Positions 1 to 11,436 of a stretch of 64,000 nt of DNA are shown here, one piece after another; the stretch's first letter is position 1, and each line of letters begins with the position of its first letter. A program made the position numbers and the translations under genes. A model generated the notes under the pieces. It ran no database searches. It saw only the letters and a list, made by a program, of their open reading frames with translations, and had not been told where the DNA came from. The stretch is taken from assembly GCA_003550325.1 (NCBI GenBank), contig QKWP01001924.1:29144-93143 (forward strand). The letters are read 5' to 3'. The DNA is from Gigaspora rosea. Lineage: Eukaryota; Glomeromycota; Glomeromycetes; Diversisporales; Gigasporaceae.

Positions 1-900
1 TTCAGAAAGATAATTTAATTGTCAAAATATTGGTTGCCAAAAGATTTATAATTTAGTTTGGAGATATCCAATTTTGTTTGAAGATAAATTAAAATATTTA
101 ATAATTATCAAGCAAATTTGGTAATTAAAAAACCCAACAAGTATAAAAGATATATTTAGGGAGAAAGAATTTTTTTTTTTTTAAAGAAAAAAAAATAAAA
201 AAATACTTTAGAAATAAAATTAAAAGCTCTAATGAAATTAATTAGCCTATTTAAAGGTCCTTAAATCCTTTGATATTTTCACATTTAATTTTTCTTTTTT
301 TTGATCAGTTAGCATAATTTATCTGAGTGAAATCATGCCCTTGTTTGTTAAGTACCTTATATGTACTTTAGAGTATATAAAATATACTTTAATTTCTAAT
401 GCATAGATAAAGTTTTACAGTAATAATTAAAATAAAATGCATACTTTACAGTAAATATTTATGATTTTTAAATACTATAAAGTACTAACAAATAGTATAA
501 TAAATTTATAAAGTTATTTGTATAAATATTTTTTGAATAATTATTTATCAATTATTTAGCAAATAGTATAAATATTTGAATAAATATATTTTAAAAATAA
601 ATATAGAAATAATTGCTCAAATTGTATTGATATTATACTGTATATTAAAATCAATGCTGCTATTAAAAAAAAATTTTTAGCTTTAATAGGAGTATTAGAT
701 TCGTTTGCTAAAGTTTCTATCTATATAATATATTTATTGCATAAATTAATAATACATAAATCAATGATACATATTTAAATTATATTTATACAGTATAAAA
801 ATAATTTTTTAACTTACTGAACTATCTATATAATTTTAGAAATTTTAAGATCTGATAATAATTTATTTGAAATACCATTAAATCGATAAATTATCTAAAG
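1..900. other. AT-rich intergenic DNA, no gene seen
   Basis: Nearly pure A/T sequence with homopolymer runs and frequent stops in all frames. I see no coding stretch, structured repeat or terminal inverted repeat here. Confidence 0.6.
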
Positions 901-904
901 AACT

Positions 905-1022
905 TTTTTTCAGATTTTAACTTATATGAAGGATCTGATGTTATTGAAAGATTTGAAAATTCAGATAATAAAGATGCAAATTTGTTTAATGACATTGTTA
1001 AAAAGGCTTTGCATAAAATTTA
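905..1022 (+). pseudogene. Possible terminal exon remnant, family unknown
   Basis: A T-rich tract ending in CAG (911-913) looks like a splice acceptor. It is followed by an open frame of about 36 codons that reads DFNLYEGSDVIERF, then an acidic/Asn stretch, then NDIVKKALHKI and a stop. Composition is more protein-like than the surrounding frames, but there is no start codon and no upstream exon that I can join. It may be the 3' end of a decayed gene. I do not recognise the family. Its last codons overlap the first unit of the tandem repeat that follows. Confidence 0.25.
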
Positions 1023-1400
1023 ATATGGAAAAATGTAGAAGATCTATAATGATCAAAATTGATTATATGCATTCACAAGATTTTTTCATAGTTCTGAAAA
1101 AACTAGTTGCTCAAACAATAGAAATAAAATTAATATTGGTAATATAGAAGCTTTGCATAAAATTTAATATGGAAAAATGTAGGAGATTGTGATAATCAGA
1201 ATTGATTATGTGCATTTACAAGATGTTTCTATGGCTCTAAAAAAACTAGTTTCTTAAACAATAGGAATAAAATTTATATTGGTAATACAGAAACTTTGCT
1301 TAAAATTTAATAAGGAGAACATAATGATCAGAATTGATTATGTGCATTCACAAGATTTTTTTCTTAAACAATAGAAATAATTACTATTGATAATACAAAA
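1006..1400. repeat. Tandem repeat, unit 143-144 bp, about 2.7 copies
   Basis: The word CTTTGCATAAAATTTAATA recurs with starts near 1006, 1150 and 1293. Each is followed by a similar block containing GATCAGAATTGATTATGTGCATT and an ACAATAGAAATAAAAT word. The third unit is shortened. The longest frame across it (926-1147) is repeat-derived and not a gene. Confidence 0.8.
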
Positions 1401-2216
1401 ATATTAAAATAAAATGCAAGATGAATTATTCTGGCTAAACTTAAATTGTGATTATATAAACAGTTGGTTCGAAAATATAGTATAAAAAACATATGATAAA
1501 TTTCTTATGTATAGACATATTTTTAAAAAGAAATTGTTATTGGGTACAATTGACTAAACATAATAATATTGTACAAGGTGGTTTTGAATAAAATAGATAA
1601 ATTTGTTCCAAAATTATTTGCTGTCTAACAAATTATAATTAGTAACATACCTTCTTTTCGGGGCTCTAGTTCTATAGTTGCTATAAGGTTATAATAAACA
1701 TTAAAAAATATTGACTGTATAAACATCAAATATAGAAAGTAGCAATAATTAAACATATTGTATAAAATTAATAATTAATAATTTGGTATTGGTCACTTAT
1801 TTCTATATAAAATTGTTTTGGATAAGCACTTCTTTGGATATCATTTGTTAAAATGTCTATACAATTTTACTGATTTTGTATAATTCATGTTACATATTTA
1901 TGCAAATAGCAAATGTTAATATATGCAAATAATATACATAAAATCTTTTATTGTTATTTTGGAACAGAATAAAACCCTTCTCGAGATGTCAGTACATATA
2001 TATGATGTACAAACATGCTATACAGTATTTAATATATATATTAGTTTACAATTGTGCTAATTATACAAACATAAATGGCTAGATTTCTTTTATATTTTGT
2101 GTAAATTACACTGTGGTTTTTAAGTGTGTGAATTTCTCTTCAAATAAATACTAATTACAGTTTCAGGTAAATGATAATCTCAAACAGTAATGATACTTTT
2201 CAATTTAATTCGTGTA
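1401..2216. other. AT-rich intergenic DNA, nothing recognised
   Basis: No open frame with protein-like composition, no paired termini and no tandem repeat was found in this stretch. Confidence 0.5.
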
Positions 2217-2220
2217 TATA

Positions 2221-2401
2221 TGTTGTGCCCCAAATGCAAATCTGGCCCAGTTGTCAATTGGGACAGCCCAAATGTCAATATTTGCAGCAAAAATAAAAAG
2301 CTGGCCTAATCTAACCCTAACCTAACTCTAATATCCGGGCTAAATTAATTTTTAATTTGGCCAGATCAACAACTGGGCCGATTTGCATTTGGGGCACAAC
2401 A
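2221..2401. mobile_element. MITE, TGTTGTGCC family, copy 1 (Tc1/mariner-like, TA target)
   Basis: A 181 bp element with long terminal inverted repeats: it starts TGTTGTGCCCCAAATGCA and ends TGCATTTGGGGCACAACA. TA dinucleotides sit on both sides. The middle carries a short CTAACCCTAACC telomere-like run. A close relative lies at 48174-48344, and a diverged one sharing only the termini at 11881-12050. No protein is encoded. Confidence 0.85.
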
Positions 2402-3829
2402 TATATTTTAATTTATCATAACTAATAATAGTAATTAATTCATTCAAGCATAATTATACTATATGACATTGTGCTTACGTACTTACATATGTGAACATAC
2501 TTAATAGTTACTTATGTACTTATCAAGTTTTAATTAATTTGTGATTGTGCTAGTAGCATATTCTTTAAGCTTTTTGTTAATTCTTTTAAAATGGTCTTTG
2601 ACAATCAGTAATTATCAATCTACCTAGCAAACAATGCAATCCAAAAAAAAATAAATTTTGTAATTGCTTAAAAACTTATATATAAATTTATGTTGAAGTA
2701 ATTCAAAAAATGTTGGAAGCTTAAATAAATACTGTGCTAATGTGTAGTTTGCCATAATTAAAAATACAAGTTGCGAAGTATATACATATTTGCAAAGTGC
2801 AAATATGCAAATTGCAAAATGTAAATTGCAAATACACATATTGCAAATATGCAAGTATGCAATATAAAATTAGTTTTGAAAATCTTACCCAAATCTATAT
2901 AAATGGTTAGTGCATTTTCTAAAGTAAGGAAAGATCTTATTATTCATTTATAAATTATACAAGAATTGGGTTGCATTTCATAAAAATTAATTCTAAATTC
3001 ATAATTATACAGTAAAGTAAACTTCTAAGGGTGTTAATAAAAGAAAAAGGATATAAATAGTAAATGAATAACCAAAATAATAAAAAATAAATATAAAAAA
3101 AAAAGAAAAAAAGACAATAGTAAATGGAACATGATAATACTAATATAAAAGAAAAATGAAAAAAATAAAGCACACTATTAAACCTGTACCAGGTGCTAAA
3201 AAATTATATAACAAATGCAATATCTACTGTAATACTTCATTCTAACTATAAGGTTCCTTCTGATTTTTTATTTACTTTTAGGTATCTCTTTAATCAAAAA
3301 TGCTAGATTACTGTTATATAGAGTAGCACTATATTGCAACAAAATAAATATATACCAGTAATTGTATTTTACTAAGTTTATTAAAGATAAAAAGTGTAAA
3401 CAATACTAATCTTTTAATGAGGGTAACTGTTTTGCTTATTTTTTGTAAAATTTTAAAAAAAGAGAAGTAGGCAGAGAAAATATAGGAATCACATAAAAGG
3501 AGGTGTACTATAAATAAATTAATTTTCTTGTTGTTTTTAATGGTTTACTACAGGTTACTTTGTCAATGAAAACTATGCCTACTAGCCTCCACTAGAATTT
3601 TTTATACAAAAATGCTAGTTATTTTGTAAGAGAATGTTTTTGGCTTGCATACTGAATATACAAAAAAGTCCTTGAGAAAAGAACATTGACCTTTGTGAGA
3701 ACTATACTCTTGTATTAGCCTGCTATATTTCTGTATATGCAACTCTCCAACAAGAAACTTTTTGTTTTTTTAGATGGGAAAATTTGGTCCAAATAATTGT
3801 CAAAAAGGGATTTGTATAAATTTTGATTA
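2402..3829. other. AT-rich intergenic DNA with a TGCAAAT-word cluster
   Basis: No gene seen. Between about 2788 and 2865 the word TGCAAAT and its variants recur densely in direct and near-inverted order, giving a low-complexity patch. The rest is A/T-rich with homopolymers. Confidence 0.5.
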
Positions 3830-4365
3830 ATTAGTTCTGTAGTTATATTAATCTAGTTAAATTCAATTAATTGGTTATATTAATCTAGTTAAATTCAATT
3901 AATCATTATATTAATCCAGTCAAATTCAATTAATAAGTTATATTAATCTGGTTATTCATTATCATAATGAGCTATGAAATACATACATATATAATATATA
4001 AAGAATGCATATATGCATAGTATATACATTGCATATTCTATTTAGATTTAGATTTTCTTCAAATAATACCAATTTTCTTAAAAGTTTTTGATATATTAAC
4101 ACTTACCATAATGAAATAATATAAATTTAACCCTGCAAATTTGATCATTTTATATATAATGTTAAAAAAAATGTATTGTGTATAACTGCTTATAGTAAAA
4201 CTGAAACCTGATTAATTAGATACAAACAGTTATAATAAACCTGATTAATCAGATATAACTGGTTATAATAACTTGATTAATCAGACTAAAAAATTTCTAG
4301 CCCAGTTATATTTTATAACTGGTTTAACCCAATTATAAATTCAATTATGATAACTGGTTCCAAAC
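3830..4365. repeat. Minisatellite pair inside an inverted-repeat element
   Basis: From about 3841 to 3960 a unit of about 36 bp (TTATATTAATCTAGTTAAAT followed by TCAATTAAT) is repeated about four times. From about 4200 to 4345 a second set built on CTGATTAATCAGATATAACTGG appears, largely in inverse complement. The two blocks could pair, so this looks like one hairpin-forming, word-repeat element. Confidence 0.6.
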
Positions 4366-4437
4366 TTTACTCTATATATGTTAATTTAAAATTTTTATTA
4401 AAATTCTTAAAGGTTTAACAGCAAATAACTTTTAAAG

Positions 4438-4620
4438 TAGTGGTCTGATTTGGATGAAACAACCAAAATGTTCTTCTTGATGAGATGATTCTAATGAGCC
4501 CAAGATTGATTAAATTTAAAATCTAAGTAAAAAATCCTTAATTTGGTAAAATTAGAATAATTTTAGACACTTTAGAATTGTCTCATTGTGTCAGTTATTT
4601 CATCTAAATTGGTCCACTGG
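4438..4620. repeat. Inverted repeat, TCTC-GATGAGA palindrome family (copy 1, degraded)
   Basis: AGTGGTCTGATTTGGATGAA at the left pairs with a TTCATCTAAATTGGTCCACT-type right end, and a GATGAGATGATTCTAA word pairs with TTAGAATTGTCTCATTGTG. The centre words match the palindromes at 7082-7198 and 31258-31560. Confidence 0.55.
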
Positions 4621-4743
4621 ATCAAATTTATTCACTATTAAATATTTTAAATTATTTAATAGTATTTCAAATATGTGCAAATATATTAATTATTGGCCTT
4701 TGGTCACGTGATCATGACAAAGTATTTTATTTATAGTCGCACC

Positions 4744-5012
4744 TAGTGATGTGCCATTTATATGAAGTGAATTTTTTTAGCGTACATTACGTACAGTACG
4801 TATAGTTGTATGGTGTGTATAGTATGTGAAATACGTATAGTACGCGTATGATATATAAATTATCTATATACAAAGTTTTGCAAGGAATAAATTTGCTCAG
4901 AAAATAAAGACGGTTTCATAAGGGAAAATTTAAGATATGAATAGTTTTATGATTTGTTCTAGAATATTCTTAAAAATTTTTTGCGTACTGTACTATACGC
5001 GGCACATCACTA
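4744..5012. mobile_element. hAT-type MITE with 8 bp TSD
   Basis: The termini TAGTGATGTGCC and GGCACATCACTA are perfect inverted repeats. Flanking octamers are GTCGCACC (4736-4743) and GTCACACC (5013-5020), an 8 bp target duplication with one transition. The interior has several GTACGTA-type words and no ORF. Confidence 0.85.
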
Positions 5013-5118
5013 GTCACACCTCTATACAAACACCAAAATAGGGCGCGACCGACTTGTTATTCTAGAGAGGTCAGATTTTATTTGGCATGTGCTAAATAAC
5101 CATCCGGATAGTTGTCCG

Positions 5119-5263
5119 TAGTGATGTGCAAAAGAATCATGCGCATGATTTTTTATACAAAGGCAAGCCACCATGACACGGGCCAAATTCTGAATTCTAA
5201 TTAAATTTCCGAAATATTCCGAAAATTCTCATGCGCATGAAATTTGAAAATTACACATAACTA
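5119..5263. mobile_element. Short hAT-type MITE (145 bp)
   Basis: It begins TAGTGATGTGCAAAAG and ends AATTACACATAACTA. Subterminal TCATGCGCATGA palindromes are present at both ends. The flanks GTTGTCCG and GTTATTCA agree at 5 of 8 positions and differ only by transitions, so the TSD is plausible but decayed. It has inserted into sequence rich in CATCCGGATA/ATATCTGGATG words (about 5098-5385). Confidence 0.65.
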
Positions 5264-5618
5264 GTTATTCAAATGAACATCCAGACTATTTTTATTATCT
5301 GGATATATCATCCGTGAACAAAGATTGGCATCCAGATATCCGTATTATCCTCGAATATCTGGATGTTTAAATAAACGAATTCCAAGTTACTTACATCCAA
5401 ATTAAAATGAATAAATTAAATAAGAAACATTATAATTTTTTTAACAATTTTTACGAAAAAACTTTATGATAATTAAAGAGACTAAATAATTAGATAGAGA
5501 GTAATTCTATAAATTTAAATATAATTAAGTTCTTCATGTTCACAAATCAAATCAATTAAGTAAAAATAGCTAAGAAGTTATAATCTTGATGTGTTTTTAA
5601 TTTAAATACTGTATATCG
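5264..5618. other. Short diverged inverted words, otherwise AT-rich
   Basis: The words CATCCAGA and ATATCTGGATG alternate on both strands to about 5385, probably the remainder of the element into which the preceding MITE inserted. No gene from 5386 to 5618. Confidence 0.5.
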
Positions 5619-5722
5619 TTAAGGAAACACAAAGTTGATTTTTCGTTTTGCATTACATAGTATTTCAAAGGTCCGGTCGGCAGGTTGGATTTTTTTTTTT
5701 ATATATATTTAGCGTTACAGAT

Positions 5723-6441
5723 CACCTGATAAAAATTGGCCGAATGATTTTTCGGCCGATCCGTGCTTTTGGCATAATAGATTTTATATACCCAATTTAA
5801 GATCAGGTGACTAATATAAATACTATACGAATACTGTATCTCTGATTGAATACAGAAAATGGTACTTTCAAAGCAGCTTCGCTGAAAAAAATTTAGAGGG
5901 TCTATCATTACTTTCATCTACTTTATTCTGATCCTTTGTTTGAACTAAATTTTAATTAGCAAAATGTTTCAATACTACAAAGATAATACGAATATATCTA
6001 TCTACTTTTGATTTCGTTTATCATAATTCTCCATGAATTCTCTACAAATATTAATAAGGTCCTGATTGCCTGAAATCTTAACACGAAATACATTCTTAAA
6101 CCAGTTGACAAGTTCATTATCATATTTTACTTTTTAATATTGGTGCCTGTTCGTGTAATTATATTTGTCCAATTTATATCCTTGCCAAGGTTTATCGGTT
6201 GACTAGTGCAGTTTGTCCCATAAATTTCATGCAAACTAGACACACCAACATATTGGACAAGCATTCGAACAAAATTTAATAATGTTGACATTATCGTTAT
6301 AATGATCATAAAACAATAAAAATTAGCTTTTATTATACAGATCATGCACGAAATCACTAACGTTTTATTATTCGGATTATGCCGAAATCACAAACTTAAT
6401 CGAATCGGCCGAAAAATCATTCGGTCAATTTTTATCAGGTG
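5723..6441. mobile_element. Inverted-repeat element with ATTTTTCGGCCGA termini
   Basis: CACCTGATAAAAATTGGCCG at the left end is matched by the inverse complement at 6404-6441 (CGGTCAATTTTTATCAGGTG), extending through AATGATTTTTCGGCCGAT. It is about 720 bp with no credible ORF. Related words (CGGCCGGTTAATTTTCTG, TTATCAGGTGTCC) recur at 56755-56940. The surrounding 5619-5690 block (AAGGAAACACAAAGTTGATT) is a partial end of the element described at 6657-6843. Confidence 0.7.
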
Positions 6442-6474
6442 TCCAGGAATTATGAAAATATCAGTAACATAATT

Positions 6475-6648
6475 TCTGGGACACCTAAAATTTTTTCGTT
6501 TCCCGGAATATTTACTGTTTCGTCTGGTAAATTACCTAACTCTCCGGAAAATTCATCGATGTAGTTTCCGGGAGTTGAGGTAATTTATCGGATGAAACAA
6601 AAAAGATTCCGGGAAACGAGAAAATTTTTAGATGTCACAGAAATTTTG
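6475..6648. repeat. Long imperfect palindrome
   Basis: The left arm, CTGGGACACCTAAAATTTTT then CGTTTCCCGGAAT, pairs with a right arm ATTCCGGGAAACGAGAAAAT then TTTTAGATGTCACAG. An inner arm pair TCTCCGGAAA/TTTCCGGGAG flanks the centre near 6558. It probably folds as a stem-loop and is likely a MITE. Confidence 0.7.
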
Positions 6649-6656
6649 ATCATAGC

Positions 6657-6843
6657 TGTAAGGCAACGCAAATTTAATTTTTCCGTTTTCCTATTGAAAC
6701 CGAATAAAAAATGACAGAAAAAAAAAATAAATCCGAAAATCGAATAATTGGCGCAATTGATACCTAAAAAAAAAACAATTCTGAAAACTGAAAAATGGGT
6801 CGACTTGTAATGCAAAACGAAAAATCAATTTTGTGTAGCCTAA
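6657..6843. mobile_element. MITE with TAAGGCNACGCAAA termini
   Basis: The left end TAAGGCAACGCAAATTTAAT pairs with a right end reading AATCAATTTTGTGTAGCCTA. The right-end block with GTAATGCAAAACGAAAA recurs at about 42613-42665 and 55095-55145, so it is a dispersed family. No ORF. Confidence 0.65.
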
Positions 6844-7081
6844 TATAAACTTAAAATGAAAGCTAACGATAAGTGTAGTGTTAGCATGGTGGACAATCGT
6901 GGTAGTACAAACTTCCAAACTTGAAATTTGTGACTCAGGACCGATCTGTCCAATAAAAGTATGGGATGATCGATCACATGAAATTAAACAATTGGTCATA
7001 TCCGTACACGTGATAATTGGCCAATCAATTTTTTATAAAATTACAATAATGTTCGAAAAATCTTTATTTACTAAATCAAAG

Positions 7082-7198
7082 ATATCTCACGATCCAGCAG
7101 TCAGAATTTGACGAATTTTATACCATTCGATTCGTCTCGATGAGACGAATCGAATGGTATAAAATTCGTCAAATTCTGACTGCTGGATCGTGAGATAT
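7082..7198. repeat. Near-perfect 117 bp palindrome
   Basis: Two 57-base arms run ATATCTCACGATCCAGCAGT... to ...TTCGTCTC and back, separated by only 3 bases (GAT). I see no mismatch within the arms. Diverged relatives are at 4438-4620, 31258-31380 and 31430-31560, which identifies it as a copy of a dispersed palindromic family, possibly nested in the host hAT-like element. Confidence 0.9.
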
Positions 7199-7484
7199 TA
7201 ACGAGATTACAATCCCTTATTTGCTTGTACATTTCTTATTTTTAAATGCGTGTAAATTATTTCTACTTAATCTATTCATTAAATCTACTTTGTTAAATCG
7301 TTTCTAAATCGTTTCTATTTGTATTTTAAATTGTAATAGTTAAAATAATTAAATTTAACTTATAAAATAACAAGTTCATTTGCAATACGTATAACTTTAG
7401 ATTTAAAGCATATAAAAACTAGTTAACTTATCTTTTTTACTCTGCTTTTCATATAAACACTGCTCGAACTTGTTTTGGCTTTTT

Positions 7485-7628
7485 CTAAAAAGTACTAGAT
7501 CTTAGTTTTGCTTCGTTTGTCTTCGGTTTTGACACTAAAATACCTTCGTGTACTCGAATTACGGGCCTAACTACCTTAGATCTCTTATAAACTTCGTCTC
7601 TAATAAAACTTTTTAAATATTGGGATTA
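7485..7628 (-). pseudogene. C-terminal coding remnant inside hAT-like element
   Basis: On the minus strand, an open stretch of about 46 codons contains FIRDEVYKRSKVVRP, then VHEGILVSKPKTN, and ends LRSSTF and stop. The copy at 26058-26215 preserves the same peptide with mainly synonymous or conservative changes (for example R to K, E to D). That pattern shows the sequence was once selected as protein. A stop codon closes the frame upstream in this copy. It is probably the tail of the element's own protein. The family is not recognised. Confidence 0.45.
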
Positions 7629-7904
7629 TTTTTGATTAATTTTAATATAAGACAGGGCAGGCAAAGAACTTTCGCAAGCTTTTTTTTGGTGTGAACTTAA
7701 TTGGTAAGTTTCGAAAAAATCACGAGAAAACGAAGTACTTTAAACTGTATAAAAAATCAAAAAAATTTTTTTATTAAATTGGCTAAGCCACTATGTCGAT
7801 CATCCAAATTCGGGTTTGTCCACCATGCTTGTAGTGTTAATAGTCGAGACTCAAATTATCGGCCTGCTGATGTAACTTTCGTGCCAATGTTCCCAAGTTT
7901 TGAG

Positions 7905-9720
7905 TAAACTTCATGATGTGCCTGCTTTAACTATCATTATTTTGGTAAATTTATGATATCAGTAAAGCGAAGGCACAATAATCAAAGAAATACCATTTGG
8001 CTTACGCCACTATTGACTAATTCTCATACCTTAATCGAACGGTTTTAAGTTAATTTTACACAGTAATAGAAAAGATATTAAGATCTTGTCTATATTGAGT
8101 TGAGACAAATTCATAGTTCACCATAAAAATACATATTATTAATATTAAAAAGAATTCTTAAGGTTAAAACTTATGGATTGCAACGATTATGAAAAATAAA
8201 CCCTTCGATCAATCAACACTTTGACATCTTAATCGTTAAGCTTACGTATACAAATTTTAGGATAAATTTATTACAAATAAATAAATCCTAATTACTTGAC
8301 TTTTTAAAATTGTTAATCGATTCATGGGTTCATAATCATTTTTGACTTTAAGTTTTCCCGATGAGGCTAGTTGAGTGAAACGAAAATAATAAAGATTGGT
8401 AGGTGCATAACGGACACATGTAATGCATGAAAACTACATATGAATGCACACTTGCACAATTAATAGCATGATTAATTATTGGTTGAAGAGTCCAATTTTT
8501 GATTAATCAGTTAGACAAGATAGACAGATCCGCTAAAAAGAAGACACATGAAAAACAAACCTTTTGCTGAATTGAATAATCCGAAAATGCGGTTATCACA
8601 TTATCTGTACTAGCATATGTATTGTAATTATTTATAAATAAATGCTTGGCGATAACGGTAATACACACGATAAAAATTCAAATTTGGAAATTTCCAAGAT
8701 TTAATTTTATTTGACGACATTTACACATGTTCCTTCAAGATCAAGTATACTCAAATAATAGATCAAATCAATATTTATCAAATTTAAATACCAAAATTTT
8801 GTTTTAATGAATTTTTGAATCAATACAATCTTTAAAATTAATTGAAGGCCAGAAATTTAAATTATTTTTGATAGGTTTTATCAAAACGGAAGAATGTAAT
8901 TTGGTAACACTAACTTTAAACGGCAGAAAAACAACTACCATTGTAATGTTACCATATCTGGAGATCATCAAAAAACAAATTACATTTTTCATGCACTCAG
9001 ATAAATTATATTTATCTTATCTGTTATCAAAAGTATAATTTATGCAGTATGTAAATCAATATATTGGCTTTAACATATTTGTAAAATAACCATTTCATAT
9101 TTACGAGTTTATCCAATAGAACAACTCATTTATATCAAAAATAATAACATATTACCTCCGAAAGTTTGTCTTCTTTGTCGTCAAATTTAGCAATATAAGA
9201 ATGAGAAAAGGCAATAAATATATGTTGGTTTCATCTCTTTTTATCAAAAAAAGGATTTGGGACGTTTGCACGTGGAAGAAATAATTATTCTGGATAATAC
9301 AAGTGCATATTAAACAAAAAAAAGATTCAATAGTTCGTGGAACTCAATATCTCGGGTATTATGAATGTGCTTAGGAGTTCTCGGAGTTTACTGTACGATT
9401 CGTGTAATTATGAAGAAATAAATTGTTTGTTTCAAAAATCACACTACTTTTGTAAGTAAATGAACCAATCAAAAAAACATTACAGTATTATTTGAATGTC
9501 TTTATTGAAATCGCGAATTAATATAAATAAAGTGCCACCTCTTATAACATCTATTTACAAATCATGAACATTTACGAAGATTTCGATTATTTTTAAATCA
9601 CTGCAAAAATAAACCAATTAAGTCATACTTAAAATATGAAGACATTTTTTTGGGATAATCGATAATTGAGTAATATTTTAAAATATGTGCTAATGTTGTT
9701 AATTAATATAATTTTTGTTA
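7905..9720 (+). repeat. Segmental repeat copy A (about 1.8 kb)
   Basis: A chain of short conserved blocks is shared in the same order with 10985-16190 (B), 16435-18760 (C) and, inverted, 22030-23460 (D). The blocks include CCTGCTTTAACTATCA, AATACCATTTGGCTTAC, GGATTGCAACGATTATGAAA, TAAGCTTACGTATACAAA, a TTTAAACGG...CATTGTAATG island, AGGATTTGGGACGTTTG and GGATAATCGATAATTGA. Copies are diverged by substitutions and indels. No intact gene is present. Confidence 0.75.
8885..8972 (-). pseudogene. Conserved coding island, copy A
   Basis: Minus-strand frame RYGNITMVVVFLPFKVSVTK followed by LHSSVL. The same peptide, with mostly third-position changes, is found in copies B (14138-14205), C (17506-17586) and D (22800-22885). 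This suggests a decayed exon of a duplicated gene. Flanking sequence does not extend convincingly, and the protein family is unknown to me. Confidence 0.45.
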
Positions 9721-9880
9721 TTTTTTTTTTTTATTGTCCGGAGCGAAGTGGAGTAGATTTTACTTATTTTCGCGGGTAACAAACCAAAAACGAAATTAAA
9801 GTTTGTAAATAAAGTGCGTAAAGATAAAGGTTTTGTGTTTAGACGTTGAAATTAGAGGCTATTGTGATAGAATGTTTTTA

Positions 9881-10033
9881 TTATATATGTAACATTTCTC
9901 CCATCATTTTAATTAGTGTACAAAGATCAAGTATTTTCGCTTCTTTTTTTTTTTTTTTTTCTTTCACATATGTTTCAGATTCTATGTCGAGTTTATCCAG
10001 AACATTAAAAATTGCACTTTCTGATTGGCCATT
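9881..10033 (-). pseudogene. Possible exon remnant with poly-Lys run
   Basis: A minus-strand frame opens after a stop and a candidate AG acceptor. It reads KGNGQSESAIFNVLDKLDIE..., then crosses a 17-base A run in frame as polylysine, then EAKILDLCTLIKMMGEMLHI and stop. The homopolymer staying in frame is mildly supportive. No start codon or partner exon was identified. Confidence 0.25.
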
Positions 10034-10324
10034 TCCTTTTTAGGAGTTTGTATTAATTATATGATGCAATCTAGAACCAATATTAAACTCTGATAGAATA
10101 TAGCTAATTCCACAATTGGTGGATTTATATTATAGTTATTCTTTTCTGTTATGAACATATTAACATGTATTACTTATATCTCCTATTTATACAAAGTACT
10201 TTCAAATAAATATATTTTTTTAGTTTAAATCTCATATATCTTATGGTACTTTTTTGTTTGGTGGTTAAGCTTATACTGTTACCATGTGCTATTTAAAAAT
10301 CGTTTTCTTTTTGTTAATTCTTAT

Positions 10325-10660
10325 AAAGATCAGATTTATTTATATTGTCACGGGCTCAAAGTGAGGTAGCCGAAAATCATCACAAAGCTGCTCCAGAAAT
10401 AGATAAGGCCAGACCAAGTTGATGATGTGTTTTACATTACCCCCTCTCCCCTCCAGGAGGGGGTAATGTAAAACGCATAATCAACTTGGTCTGGCCTAAC
10501 CTATAATCAAGCCACAAACAGGTATTCATTAATTTGTAACTCACTGGAAGACTCATAAGGTGACTACTATCAAGAAAGTTAGTCCAAGGAGGAAAAACTT
10601 TGATATAACAGGTCATATTTATGTATCGTAAAGATACCGGGTGGGTCACACTTTAGACTA
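10325..10660 (+). mobile_element. Probable LINE 3'-end fragment with internal hairpin
   Basis: The block near 10560-10655 ending ACCGGGTGGGTCACAC is the inverse complement of the LINE-tail block at 27655-27760 (TGACCCACCCGGT..., GTAACCTGCTATA-like words), so it is a related retroposon tail in the opposite orientation. GC content is well above the surroundings. It starts near TGTCACGGGCTCAAAG. No clear TSD was found. Confidence 0.5.
10406..10497. repeat. Perfect-looking hairpin, 41 bp arms
   Basis: AGGCCAGACCAAGTTGATGA at the left is answered by TCAACTTGGTCTGGCCT at the right. The arms continue through TTTTACATTACCCCCTC and GAGGGGGTAATGTAAAA around a loop of about 10 bases. Confidence 0.85.
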
Positions 10661-11436
10661 GGTACTCATATGAGTTTAGGTATATTTTACAGTTATATGT
10701 AAAAATGTTCAAATAAAGTAGTGGCATGACTACCAAATGGAAAAAATATTATACTAAACTTTTAAAGTATTAAAAAAATATACGTGATGTGATTATTCCA
10801 CGTTCATGAAGTGTACTGGTATGATTTGCCATTGCTAAAGCTGTTCAAATATGAAAATTTTAAAAATATTTGAGGGAACTTTTTTTTTAGTTTCTTTTTT
10901 TTTTTTATATATATATAATTAGGTTAGAATTTAGGAATATTTTTGTTATAAAAGAAGTATAAGCTGTTTTGATAGGATTTTCATTTTTAAATCGCGGACC
11001 CTAATTTCAGCTTTAGCCATTTCCAACCTTAGCTGTAACATTAATTCTAGTAACATCTGCGATGTACCTGCTTTAACTATCACCAGAAAATACCATTTGA
11101 CATACTTCAGAATCTGCTATTATCAACTAATTATCACACTTGAATAGAACTGCTTTAAGTTATATTAACATATACAATGATTGAATTGAAACAAAGTTAT
11201 TAATAATACTAGGAAAGCTAGTGTCTGAAGCCAAGAATAAACATCGGGCTGATCCGTGTCGATCTATAGCTGATTGGTTAACATGTGTCTCTCTTCGCTT
11301 TAGACAATTAAAAAGAAGATTCTTAAGTTTAAATCTCATGGATTGCAGCGATTGTGAAAAACAAATCTCTTGATCGATCAATACGTTTAAATGGTTAAAC
11401 ATTTAATTGTTAAGCTTACGTATACAAAATTGGAAC

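Larger units (their letters stand above)
6882..7829. mobile_element. hAT-like element, 948 bp, perfect 8 bp TSD
   Basis: The termini TAGCATGGTGGACAA and TTGTCCACCATGCT are inverted. The octamer TGTAGTGT is duplicated exactly at 6874-6881 and 7830-7837. The element contains a 117 bp near-perfect palindrome and a minus-strand coding remnant. A left-truncated copy lies at about 25820-26389. It is too short to encode a full transposase, so it is probably non-autonomous. Confidence 0.8.

Noticed and set aside
6691-6999. 102-codon minus-strand frame
   Set aside because: It spans the boundary between two MITEs (6657-6843 and 6882-7829) and is not shared by their other copies.
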